Assembly: GCA_965153455.1 (NCBI GenBank)
Contig: OZ234495.1
Span: 25,540,875-25,604,874, forward strand
Direction of reading: 5' to 3'
Length of the DNA: 64,000 bases
Source of the DNA: Sphagnum compactum
Lineage: Eukaryota; Bryophyta; Sphagnopsida; Sphagnales
The notes below the pieces were generated by a model. It had not been told where the DNA came from. It made no database searches and saw nothing but the letters and a program-made list of their open reading frames with translations. Made by a program: the position numbers and the translations under genes. Numbering within the stretch: position 1 is the first letter of the stretch; the number at the start of each line of letters is the position of its first letter. Positions 53,021 through 64,000 of the stretch are shown piece after piece.

Positions 53021-55597
53021 ACCAACATCATGTGAGCTCTCTTCTGGTCACACTCATGAATACAATCAAAAAATGAAACAAGCACACATGTCACCTCTAA
53101 AGGCATCCTCCTTGCAATCATAAGTAATTTTGCATCAAATGAAGCTTGGGGAATAAAAATGATTTGGGCTTCCAAGTCAAGTCTCTCTTGGGTGGGTTTG
53201 ACATTGAGGTTGATTGGCATCACTAAGAGGCCAATAATTGTGGCATTGATTAAGCTTGTGTTTGTGTTGTTGGAATTTTTCCATGCAAAGCTAATGTTTG
53301 TTAGTTATAACATACATTAATTGTAGCCCAAAATTGTAAGGCTTGCTAAAACATCACAACTTTTGAAAAAAAATATGGTTTTCATTGGCATACTCAGCTT
53401 CCATGGTTGTAAACTTGCATCCAAACAAGCTTTTGCCCATTCCACCCTACCTTTCCCAAAAAAATTAACCATGTTATACAAGCCTAAATTACAAATTGGG
53501 CAACCTTGATATTCACTAGTTGCAAACCAAACTTCACATTTTCATCATTATTGGCATATTGGCAAGCGTTGGAGAAAACACAACCAAAACAAACACCTTC
53601 AAATGGTTCTTAAATCCCCAAATCATCACCATGGACAAATTTATTTAAGGGCATTTTTCATTATAAATTGATTTGACCCTTTGGTTTTCATAAAGAATAT
53701 AATCTTATTTGTATGACCATACTCAAGAATCAAAACCTACAATTGGTTAACACTTGACCAACAACTATATTTCCTTTTGCCTCAAAAAGACTAATTATCA
53801 CATGTTTGGGTTCCCAATCTAATTTGTTTCTTAAAACAACAAGAGTGAAAGTGTCATGTGCCCCTTTCTCATCCAAAGGTTCAATGTAACCATGACTCAA
53901 GCTACATAATTCACATCAAGCAAAAAAAATTCTTCAAATGTGTGTTTTATTATAGAAGGTAGTAAGGCAAATGCATGGTTAAATGACTCACTTTTGTAAC
54001 AATGGTTTAGTTTTTGTAATAATCATTTTGTTTCAGTGTTTCTTGTTAAAACATGTAACCCTCAATTTTCCAATTTAGACTTGTTTTTAGATTAACTTGA
54101 TTATGAAAACATGTGTGTAATTTTTTTTTTTGAAAAAATATCACCCACTTTTTGCTATGGAATTTTAAAGTCTAGAAATATGGATGAGTTGGTTCATTAG
54201 AATGGTAAAGAATTAAAATTTTCATATTGATTTCCATTCCATATTCCATCTAATGACTTGATATGTGGTGCAACGTGATATAATAATGTTTATGTGGAAG
54301 CCTTCTTTCTAAAAAATTGTAACAAAATTCTAACTAGAGACTTTTGGACGCAAAATTGAGTGCCAATATTTTCATAAGTCCATAGAGTTGTTTTTTTTAC
54401 TTGATTTTCAAATTTATTTTCTCACAAATGCATATTTTTAGAATTTGTACTTGGGCTCTTTATTAATACAAATTTGATTAGTTCATTACCCATCACATCA
54501 TCCCCACTTACCTAATGGTATTAAATTAAATTGCCAATTTAAATTATATAATAGTTTGCATATGGATCCTCTTAGAATTTTTCAAAGTCCAATTGAGCCA
54601 CTCATTCATGCATTCACCTAATATCTCTTTAGTTAAAGTCTTGCATGATGGAAATACCACACATGCGTCCCTCTTTAAATCAAATTGCCTCATCCATATG
54701 TCTTCAACCAATGTTCAAAGGGAATAAACCCTTCACAACAAGCAAAACAAGACCATCAATGAAAGTTTTTTGTGGTTCTTCACCTTTTTGTATGATGAAA
54801 TTCTACTAAAGAAATGCAAAACCTAATGAGAAAATCTTCTAAATCTTGGAGCTTTGTTCTTCAAGAAAATTTAAAAATTCTAATGATACAACATATATTT
54901 TTTTAACTTTTTGGAAATACATACCAACAACATCAACATGCTCACAATCAACATATTTTTTCATGTTTGAAATCCCATTTAAATCTATTAGAATTCAAAC
55001 CATTTTTTTTTAAAGTTTAAAACATCATTGACTAAAACAAAAGGATGGTAAAGGATACATTGAAAAACATGTTCACTTTCAAGTGTAGCAAGATCATTGA
55101 CATTCTATTTGTAGAAGGACCATGGGCCAAACTTCTGACCCCAAGGAATTAAAAAAATTACTATCGTCAAAACAAAACTAATTGTTCTTGGAGTTCAACC
55201 TCACAATCTTTTAATGTGATTATGGTTATTGACTTGTCAAAAGAAGAACTCATAACAACCACATTAAGTGGTGACATCACATTATTTTAGTCTTGAAAAG
55301 GTGCTTGAAAACCAAATGAAACTTATAAGTTTAATGCACAATTTCTTGTAGGCAATGGAATGTAAAACTCATGAACTCATAATGATCACTTCACAATTAA
55401 ACAAATGGGTGATGAAGTGTTTGAACTTCAAAAGAACTTTAACAAACACTTTTTTTTTAAAAACACTAAAGTGTTCAAAGCTCAAGAAAACTTCAATGAT
55501 CATTTGTTCAATTATGAAAGCATTTGAAGCTCGAGAAAACTTCAATACCACAAAGGATCATCAAAGTTTCAAGAAAACATGTCAACATTGTTTATAC

Positions 55598-55680
55598 CAT
55601 AGTACCTGGGCCAATTCAACACTAAATATATTATTTCTAATTTTGTCAAAAAAATTGAAATATGGTACATAATTAGGTCA
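55598..55680 (+). mobile_element. end of a short MITE-like family (CATAGTACCTGGGCC)
   Basis: CATAGTACCTGGGCCAATTC, then AACACTAAATATATTATTT, aligns closely with the left part of the element at 63538. The right end is not evident, so this is a partial copy. Confidence 0.6.
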
Positions 55681-55893
55681 AAAGTTCTAGAAACCCTAGC
55701 CGCCATTTGTCAAACATTCACAAAACTTGGCCGTCACTCATCAAATGTTTTAAAACCTTTTTTTCTAGATTGGCTCATAAGACTAGCGTTGTTTAAAATT
55801 GTTGTCATTCAATGACAACTACGGTGAGAACGTAAGAACCATCAAAGAGAGATAGAGACTCAATGAGTTGTAGCAACAACTCAACAATAATCA

Positions 55894-57655
55894 ATGATTG
55901 TATCGATTTCCAAGTTGCAACATCATTTGTCGCAATCTTTGGCATCTATTTCATTGGTAAACAAGGCAACTACTATAACAAGATCAACTTCAAAAAAAGC
56001 ACTTGTAGCTCCTACTACAGCAAAAAAACACATTATCATAGTTGCTTCTTTGGGTGAGTCTTTGAAGGCTGCAACAATGGCAACTCATATAGTAAATGGG
56101 AGGACAATGACTAGATCAAGGAGGGCAAGACCGTCATCACTAGGAGGAAGTTCAAATGACTTCGCTTCTAAAGGTCTTCAAATGAATCAAATCATAGATG
56201 TTATTTTGCCAATTAAAAAAAGAAAGATCATCAACAAAACAAGCTTTAAAGGTACTATTGTAGTTCCTGTCACAATGGTGTCCTTCAATGGGATGCACAT
56301 TCATTTGGGTTTTCAAAAGTTGGGTTCTCTTTAAGAATGTCAAGCACTAATTTTGTAGAAAAAGAAGAATCTGACATTGCAAAAATCTTTTGTGACTATT
56401 GTTGTGTTCCATAGCTCCAAGACCCAATCACAAACTTTGTATCGAATCTACACCTACAAGTCCTCGACCATAGCAATGTAGTAATCTTTAGTAACACCAA
56501 TATCAAAACATCATCCCTAGGTGTACCCAGCTGCTAGAGATGAAAGACTAGTACAGGAGCTTGGTGCAACTGCATCACTTTATTTGTTTTCCAAGACTGC
56601 ACTTAAAAGATTATTCTCCAACAAATCAATTCATGTAAAGGTAGCAAAGGTTGCCCTTGTGATATATCAGCTTCTAAATTTCAACCCAAAGTAACAAGCA
56701 ACAACAATAGCAATCCAAATTTAGCTTGTAGGCAAGATGAGGTAGTTGTTCAGGGTGCACAGCAATCAGGACAAGAACATCAACAAAACGATCAAGAATT
56801 GGTTGAAGGTTTGACATGCATGTTTTCCTCCACTATGCCCCTTGCTTCAATGTGATTTTTTCCTTGACTTTGCATCATTGTGTAAGGTGGGGTTGTGGAG
56901 TGAAAATGTGAGCTTTGTCCCCTATTGTAGTTTCTTCTATCTTACAATTATGGAGCAAAACACGTAGCAAGATATGAAAGTAACTAGAATCCTTTGTGTG
57001 GAAAAGAACAATGTTAATAAGTAGTCATTAATGACATGCAAGTTGAATCGACCAACTTCTGCAAATGTATCCACCTATCAAATATCAGAGAGACAATATG
57101 TAGAAGGAAAAGTTGGCAACTTGTTGGAGACCTCATTTGTTACTGTGGAAAACACAGCCTTAGCTACACAGGATTTGGTGAATGTGGTTGTCTTTGACCC
57201 CCTTTCACCTTAAAGTCTAGAGAAGTCAATTGAACCTGATGATGCAAATGGTGAACCAAGTGCGATCTCCATCACAATCTCCTCTTCAACTCCCATAATC
57301 TTACCTTCAAAGGACTTTTCTATCTCCTTGGGTGTAATTAGGTGTGTACTTCCACATGGTTTATAGGAGCCAAGTTTGATTTTGCCACATGGATATAAAA
57401 AAGCAAAACGTACCATGGACTCAACAATTGTTTCTTTATTCCCTATTGAGAAAGACATTGAAAAAAAAGTCATTGAGGTTGCATTCTTATCCAAGTGTTG
57501 GCTGGAGTTGCAAGGACATGAACATCATTGGTGAATATGATTGTCTGGAAGAGAAGGTCTATCAACATCCTCAACTTATGATTTCAAGCAAATGTGGATC
57601 CAACAAATACATGAGAAAAATTCAGTATGTATCAGAGGTCACTAGTACTAAATAA
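55894..57655 (+). other. possible decayed coding region, unrecognised
   Basis: The plus strand shows an open frame of 146 codons (55894-56334), rich in Ser, Thr, Lys and Arg (SRRARPSS, IKKRKIINK). Shorter frames follow at 57031-57213 and 57389-57655. Between them stops are frequent. I recognise no domain, TIR or start context. It could be a broken transposon ORF of low complexity or chance; it is listed only because open frames cluster here. Confidence 0.2.
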
Positions 57656-58774
57656 TTATTAACCCAATTTTTGAGTATGTATATGGTAATTGGTTAAACC
57701 GGTGTGGTAACTAGTGAAGCAGTATGACCTAAGGTTATTTTAGTTTTTGGTTAACAAGTTTTAAATTAATTAGTCTATTATAAGAACTTATAATTGGTCT
57801 ATTACAATAACTGGTTGATTAACAAAACAGGTTGATTTGAACTTGTGACTAGTAATTTGTTATTTTGATTTGAAGTTTATATTGGCTAGTGATTGTTTAA
57901 GTTTAAACAACACTATGATGTTTACTCTAATTTTCTTGTAAAGTTTTCTCTTTTTTGTTTTTTAGAATGGAAGCTTGAAAAATGTTGTTTTTGATGAATA
58001 AGTAAGAAACCACATTGTTTCTTGTGTTTTAATATTCAGATTTGGATGCAACCTATTGATAATTCAATAAACCAAAATAAAAAATTTGAAGAAAAAATGT
58101 GAAACTAAAAGGGACAAAAAACACCCTTGACAATAACACTCTATGGAAGCAAATCATTTTAGTAGCATTGGTGGGCATATTCTAAGGCAAGAGTGCATGA
58201 AAAGGAAGTTCCTCTAGGTGTGGTGGAATCAGGATCATCTGTTGCAAGTAGGATCTCAAACACGTCTCGATCCCAACAATAGGGTTCAAGTCCTTTCTAA
58301 TATCATATAATGGAACAAGATCAAAGTAGGTGGTTGTTGAATTCCTTTTGTTGCAAGATGAATGTTCTTTCACATCATAGACAATTATCTTTGCCGAACA
58401 AAACCCCAAAGTGCTTAAAATCCAACTATATATTATAGTAAGAGATGCAAAAATAAGGTGGTTGTTACCACTACTCTTAACATTATTGCTAACAATTGTA
58501 TAAGTGCCTAGCTTTTTCTATACTTCAATATTGCATAATTTAAAAACTTGATTACTTATGACTTTGGCTTTTAGCTAGTGTTCGTAATCTCAGACCACCA
58601 ACATTTGCACTTGAAAAAGGCAAAATTGTTGAATTGATGGTGGTATTGATTTTTCATTTAAACAACATTCCATGACAACTAATGTTGTTTTTGTTGGATT
58701 ACTGCATGGTTTGTCAATCTCCATGTCTTATTCAATGTCGTGTGTTACTATAAATAGAGAAGCAATTTGTGTTT

Positions 58775-60440
58775 ACCTCCATGGCAACAAGTTGAAATTC
58801 ATTGTTCCAAGCTCTTATAAGCCCTATTTTCTCCCACCTTTTCAAAATCATTATTTGTTTGCTTCTTAACTCTTTCCCTACATTGTGTAACCACTCACAT
58901 ATTCATGGTTTCAATTGTTCATTTTGAAGTCAACATTGGGATCTTTGCCACTTTCAATTTGTTATTTGATGACCCCAATTGTCCAATTGTTGAATGCATG
59001 CTTTGAGTGGGCATTGCAAAATGACATTAGTTGGTTGGAGAACGTTGGTACAATTTGTTGGAACAAAAAAAACCAAGATATTTGGATTTTTTTTTTAATC
59101 TAATCCAAAATTATTGACTTTTGTGTACACTCTAACAATCTAAACCAAACTAGTTTTTGATGTGTTTGTAGTCCCAATAACTTAATCTGAGCTTGGTGGT
59201 AAGGAACCATGACATTCTCCACAAAACGCTTGGTGGTATCAAAGTTTGACCAATGATTCTCACTATAAGTAAATCCCACTCATCTATTATACACATTGCT
59301 CATCTTTGGTTGTTTGCTGGCAATGTCCTTGTTGTAGTGCATGTAAATATGATTTATAGTGGCAACAATATTCCTATTGCAAATGAGGATACCACCATAG
59401 TCACCTATCATTTGTCCTTTATGCCAAATACATGGATATGTTGGGCCCCTTATTTTCCCATGTACACTCTTGCTATCGATACCAAATGGATGTTGGTTTG
59501 ATCACTATTGACAACAAGTGAAAGAAGAATGTCGTAAGCCTTGGCTAGGTAAACAACATGATATGCCATGAACTTACCTTTTGCCTGCCAATTTATTAGA
59601 AGTATGCTAATAGCTATAATATTAACCCTAAATGTCCAATTCATGTAATGCTTCATGAATTAGCAGGTCCACTCTCGAGTGACTTTAAACACATTAGGTT
59701 TGGTGTCACAAATCACATCAAGGGTTAAAGATTCAATCATTCCACAAAGTATGGGTTGGACAGTAGAGGTTACTAGGGGTTGACCTCCCTACCTCATTTT
59801 TTGCAACATGGCTACCATGGAATCTCTAAATGTAAGGTAATTTTCAAGCATTGGTAAGTTTTGCTTCTTAGTTTGAACTCGTGTGCCTAATTCAACTAGA
59901 TGGGCATATTTGGCCATAACTTCTCCTCCATTTGTAAACTAATCATAGAGGTTGGATCTTCCAAGTTTCTCATAAGGACTAGGACATCTTGGTTTTTTGT
60001 AAACAATTCTCAAGAAATGGAGGGCATTAGTTTTGTTACCATGGTATTCTTGATTGTTGCCATGATGGGTAGCCACAAGTCTTGTTGAAACCAATTGATG
60101 TATGTCTTATGCTTATGCACATGCGATCTTTCTCTTGCTTGTTATTCATCTAACTCTTGTTTGATTTCATCATTTGCTTACAGAGCTATTTTGAATTTCT
60201 TAGGCTGACCAATTGGACGCTTCTGCACTACATTCTAGGTATCTTTATCTTGTGTAACATGTTTCAACAAATCAATTTCATGATGTAAAATGTTAAGATG
60301 TTCATCTTTTGTGACGGGCTTAAACAAACTTATTAACATCTTTTGTTGTTTTTGTTGAGTGCCCATTTAGGTACCAAACTACTTTTCACTCAACCTTTCC
60401 ATTTCTAAATAGGTATAATAAGTTTTTGCAAATAGATGCT
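58775..60440 (-). pseudogene. decayed DDE_1-type transposase
   Basis: Read on the minus strand from about 60440. An N-terminal basic GRPKK-like segment (KRPIGQPKKFKIAL, near 60225) comes first, then WLPIMATIKNTMVTKLMPSI, then LINWQAKGKFMAYHVVYLAK. The first catalytic Asp is in LVVNSDQTNIHLVS (about 59485-59525). HWSNFDTTKRFVENVMVPYH follows (about 59190-59250). The second Asp block reads LDC-stop-SVHKS (about 59120-59155), and PNILVFFVPTNCTNVLQPTN is at about 59010-59070. The tail includes ICEWLHNVGKEL and GLIRAWNNEFQ. This is the order of the DDE superfamily endonuclease (DDE_1) proteins. The third acidic position is Asn and several stops and frameshifts occur, so it is dead. Terminal inverted repeats were not located. 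Confidence 0.8.
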
Positions 60441-60939
60441 CCATAGAAGTAGGTTTCAATTTTTTTGCACTTGCCTGCTCCTTAATACACTAAGCTCTTC
60501 AATGCAAATTATTCTTTATGCAAACCTTTCTAGACATAAATAAGTACCAAGAATTCACTCTTTGTCTAATCCCTCCATTCATTTTCAAGTATATACCTAA
60601 TAAAATATATTCAATGCAAACTATCTTCCATTGCAAACTACCCCTTCAAAATATACAAATGGTACCAAGAATTGAAATGAAGTTGTCAATGCACCAATCT
60701 TGCATCTTATACCTATGTCATAAAACTTTAAATCAAGAAATTTGTAACAAAAAATACAAACTATGAATGATCATGTATGGTGTGTAATAGAAAAAAAACT
60801 ACCAATGAATGCATGGATGATATTTTTTATTGTCAAAGTATCCAAAAATTATTACATTCTTTTATCAAATTTTTTTTTAAAAAAAGAAAAAAAGGTGTCA
60901 AATTGGATTTTTGAATATGAATTAAATATTCAACAAAAG

Positions 60940-60966
60940 CTTATCAAACTGGGCTAGGTACTACGT
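60940..60966 (-). mobile_element. isolated end of the CATAGTACCT family
   Basis: The reverse complement reads CGTAGTACCTAGCCCAGTTT followed by GATAAG. It matches the terminal sequence of the elements at 55598 and 63538. No partner end was found nearby. Confidence 0.5.
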
Positions 60967-60999
60967 ATTGAAACCAAAAGTAAAAAATGTAACAAATGA

Positions 61000-62625
61000 T
61001 TTGACAAATGACATGTTATAAACCCTAAACCTTAAACTAAAGTTCATCACAAATAGGAGAGATACCCTTTAGGTCTTAGGGTTATAATTAGGATTAGGTT
61101 ATGGGTTATATTTAGGTAAGGGATAGGTTATATAAATGTAAACCTTTATTTACCTTAAACCATGTATGCATCGTTTCTTAAATATATTTATTTTCGAACA
61201 TTTGAAAAATGGGTATGAATATGTTTAGGTTATATCAATTTTTGTAAAAAGGTATGCATAAATTTAAAATGTATCAATCTTGAAAAAAAAATTAGGTTAT
61301 AATATACCCTATATATACCCATCAAGTATATTTAGGTAAGAAATTTACCTTCACAACATTGGATTGAACGTGCTTGAAGCATGAACATCTAGTCAAGTAA
61401 ATACAAATATTAATGTGCAAATAAAGAAATCTAAAAGAATCAAACGAACTTATGATATGGCTTGATCCCTTCTTGTTAGGCCAAGGCAAAGACTAGTTGA
61501 TTTGAAAAAGTAGGTAGCCTTCTTCTTGTCTTGGTCATACAATAATTGTTCATTTGGAAGGTTGCTTTAGCTTATGGTCTTCAATGTCCTTTCTTAGTTA
61601 TCAATGTTTCAAGAATTGTTGTTCAACAATACTATATTATAACAAGTTTTCTTGTGAAAATATAAATTAAAAAAAAATACTAATTGGGATGCCCATGGTT
61701 TTCATGTGCTTCCCATGGTGCAATGTATATATATATATATATATATATATTTGAATCATTATTTTTGTTTTGCACATGTTAATTAATTTGTGAAAATAAT
61801 TGGTATCTAGACTTAAAAGCAACAAAAAATAAGGTTGCTAGAAAAGAATAGTTGGAAATGGATGTATAAGAGATTAATCTTCCCCCTTTGGTTAATTAAA
61901 CCTAATAATCAAAGAGGAGAGGATTTATTGTTTGTCAACCTTTCATTTCATTTTATGATAACATGGCATGTTGCTCTATGAATGCATTGTTCATTGTTTG
62001 ATACCAAGTATTTTGCATTCATTGATCATGTCATGTGATAATAGTCATATGTACTCCATGACACACAAAAATGAAGCATTTGAGAAGTTCTTTATCTATC
62101 TATTTCATGTTTAAAAACATGTTAAAATTAAGTTTAAAATGTTGCACTTTGGTGTTATAGGACAATAATTCCTCAGATGTTTTAACAATTCTATGAAATG
62201 TGAGGATTCAACAAACAATTTAGTTATTTAGTACAACCTTGAACAAAATTTTAGTAAGAAAAATCAAGGAAATATATTCCAATCAAAATTCCAAAGTTAC
62301 CCCCTTATATATGCAAACATTATATGTTTCTGTCCATAATTGTTTGCTCGAACTTTTTAAAGCCCTTGTCTACACTAGTTTTGTATTACTAAAGAGTTGT
62401 GAACCTTAATTCCATGTTGGTACAACTTCCCTTGAACATCAAGTTTAAATGGAATTATAAACCTTAGGCAAAAGTTTTAAGTTCCATAATACGTAGGTAG
62501 GGTACCTCATCCTAGGGTGCATAATTGGTCTAATAATCATGAATTTTCCCATACTATACCAACATTGGTTTATATACGACTTCATAAAAAAAATCCAATG
62601 TCTAATTATACAAATCAAATTATTT
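61000..62625. other. AT-rich non-coding DNA
   Basis: Includes a short ACCCTAAACC / GGTTATATTTAGGT-type tract (61020-61150) and a (TA)n run (61724-61750). No gene recognised. Confidence 0.6.
61724..61750. repeat. (TA)n microsatellite
   Basis: TA dinucleotide run of about 26 bp. Confidence 0.92.
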
Positions 62626-62629
62626 GGGC

Positions 62630-62845
62630 TTCACATTACTATGCATTAGTAGTGACAATCAATTGATGACAAAAATGAATTGATTTAAAAAAAATTAAAT
62701 TCCATTTGATGAAAAATATTGAATAGCAATGCATGCAACTTGATTTGAATTTTAAATTTAATTCAAATTCATAAAAAAGGGATACAAATTGGTATATTAG
62801 GTATTGAAATTGCTCATGCTATGGTGTTGAAAAAAAAACTTTGAA
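62630..62845 (+). repeat. dispersed repeat, copy B
   Basis: Diverged direct copy of 46965-47180, with the same string order (TTGATTT, GAAAAATATTGAATAGCA, TTGATTTGAATTTTAAATTT, ACAAATTGGTATATTAGGTA, CTATGGTGTTGAAAA). Family unknown. Confidence 0.7.
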
Positions 62846-63537
62846 AATATGTAGATCCAAAAATACATTTTTTCATTCCTCTTTACTCGGGAATCAACCA
62901 AAGAAATTCAAATTTGGAATTATCATCCAAAAGGATGACTAATGGAACCAAAAGATGTTATATTTTAACATTTCCAATGAATTATCATCCATGGAATAAG
63001 TTTCCAATTGTTGTAATCATGTGAGGCCTAATCTTAAAAAGTCCTAAAAAGACATTCATGACATTGGGAACACATTTTTCAAGTATGACAATATAAACCC
63101 GTATTTAATATAATAATTTATGCTTTTGTGAAACCTTTGATTTCAATCATGCAAAATTTCAACTAATGTTCATGTCTAGATCTAGATTTGGAATGGAAAC
63201 TTTGGCTTCAATCTTTAATTTTTTTGGTTTGATGGAACCTTTAGTGTGGAACTTTTGAAAAAATATTTTTAATAAAACCTTCAGTTCCCAAAAACATTTG
63301 AGCCCATCTAAGTAAGATTGAGTTTGGTTCCATCTATAATGCACCCAATTAAAATTTAAAATCATTTGGTTGTATTAGTTTTGTCCAACTAGTGCACAAC
63401 ACCAAGATAAAATATTGTGTATTAAATTTGTTATGTACAACCAAGTAAAACCAACAATTTTCTTTAAAATTAAAATAGGGCTTGGCTATTGCCATTTTGA
63501 AAAACTTGTACATGTAGAATTAGAAAGCTTAAAATAT

Positions 63538-63705
63538 CATAAAACTTGGGCTAGTTTGACACTAATTATATTATTTTCAATATTTTCAAAATAAAATAAA
63601 TAAACTGATAAAATATTTGGGAATATACATTTTGTTGAAATGGACCATTCAGAATTAATTAATTAATTATTGAATAAACATGTATCAAAATGGCCAAGGT
63701 ACTAT
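63538..63705. mobile_element. 168-bp MITE-like element of the CATAGTACCT family
   Basis: The left end CATAAAACTTGGGCTAGTTT-GACAC and the right end read on the minus strand, CATAGTACCTTGGCCATTTT-GATAC, match at 18 of 25 positions. The interior is AT-rich and non-coding, with an AATTAATTAATTAATTA tract. The left half also matches 55598-55650. Confidence 0.65.
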
Positions 63706-64000
63706 GTTATTTAAGAGGGGACAACATCCTGCTTGAATTTCAATTCCAACTAGAGTCCAATTGAATGGTTGAAATTCAAATTGTTTTAAGAAAATTCTAA
63801 ACCTCTATCTAGATACCCCATTTGACCTAGCATCTTGAAATGGCCAACACTAGAAATTATTTTTTTCAAAGGCAATAGCGAAGCCTTATTTTTAACATTT
63901 ATCAATCTTATTTGGTTGTACATAACAATTCATACAAAATCTTTTATTTTAGGTGATGTGCACTACTAGTTAGACAAAACTACTATTCTAAATAATTAGA

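Larger units (their letters stand above)
50187..55590. other. non-coding DNA with small repeats
   Basis: No gene recognised in about 5.4 kb. Contains a CTT microsatellite (51284-51303), a 55-bp tandem duplication (52911-53020) and AT-rich sequence. Open frames near 51355-51657 and 52168-52440 lack recognisable domains. Confidence 0.5.

Overview
This window looks like gene-poor, AT-rich nuclear DNA from a land plant. I find no intact protein-coding gene, no tRNA or rRNA gene, and no CRISPR or bacterial operon structure. Long A/T tracts, microsatellites, minisatellites, foldback elements and decayed transposons dominate. I can support one inserted piece of plant mitochondrial DNA (a NUMT, about 22.31-27.95 kb), four decayed transposon coding regions and several families of non-autonomous elements.

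The best clue to the organism is the NUMT. It carries, on the minus strand, two cox2 exons of 110 and 269 bp separated by a group II intron, and a second group II intron that holds a broken reverse transcriptase/maturase. The 269-bp exon equals the distance between the intron sites I know as cox2i104 and cox2i373. To my knowledge the first is a moss site and the second is shared by mosses, hornworts and vascular plants. An adjacent atp8 tail resembles the bryophyte (Marchantia-like) protein rather than the angiosperm one. A moss host is therefore the favoured inference, but it rests on recalled intron positions and has not been tested by a search.

Layout from left to right. 0-7.8 kb: non-coding DNA with a TA microsatellite, a nested palindrome (2.27-2.32 kb), a foldback (3.2-3.45 kb), a 307-bp MITE-like element (3.82-4.12 kb) and a 73-bp tandem duplication (6.24-6.38 kb). 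7.85-8.56 kb: 3' end of a LINE with a zinc-finger and endonuclease-like C terminus. 10.2-11.85 kb: a hAT-like (DUF4371/C17orf113-type) transposase fossil. 12.6-22.3 kb: non-coding, with a 32-bp minisatellite and an AT-rich inverted repeat. 22.3-27.95 kb: the NUMT. 28.5-29.0 kb and 39.8-40.65 kb: two arrays of CCTAGG/TAGGTAGG-type sequence. 34.9-35.35 kb: an ~85-bp degenerate repeat abutting a decayed Ty3-like gag-protease (35.35-38.1 kb). 42.59-43.47 kb: two abutting Tourist/PIF-like MITEs. 45.0-45.3 kb: an ~115-bp tandem repeat. 49.57-50.19 kb: a 622-bp element with long palindromic inverted ends. 58.8-60.4 kb: a DDE_1-type transposase fossil. The rest is AT-rich sequence with scattered repeats.

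The coding remnants do not work together as a system: they are independent insertions decaying in place. Many in-frame stops are the ones expected from cytosine deamination (TGG to TAG, CGA to TGA, CAG to TAG), which fits a methylated, silenced plant heterochromatin environment.
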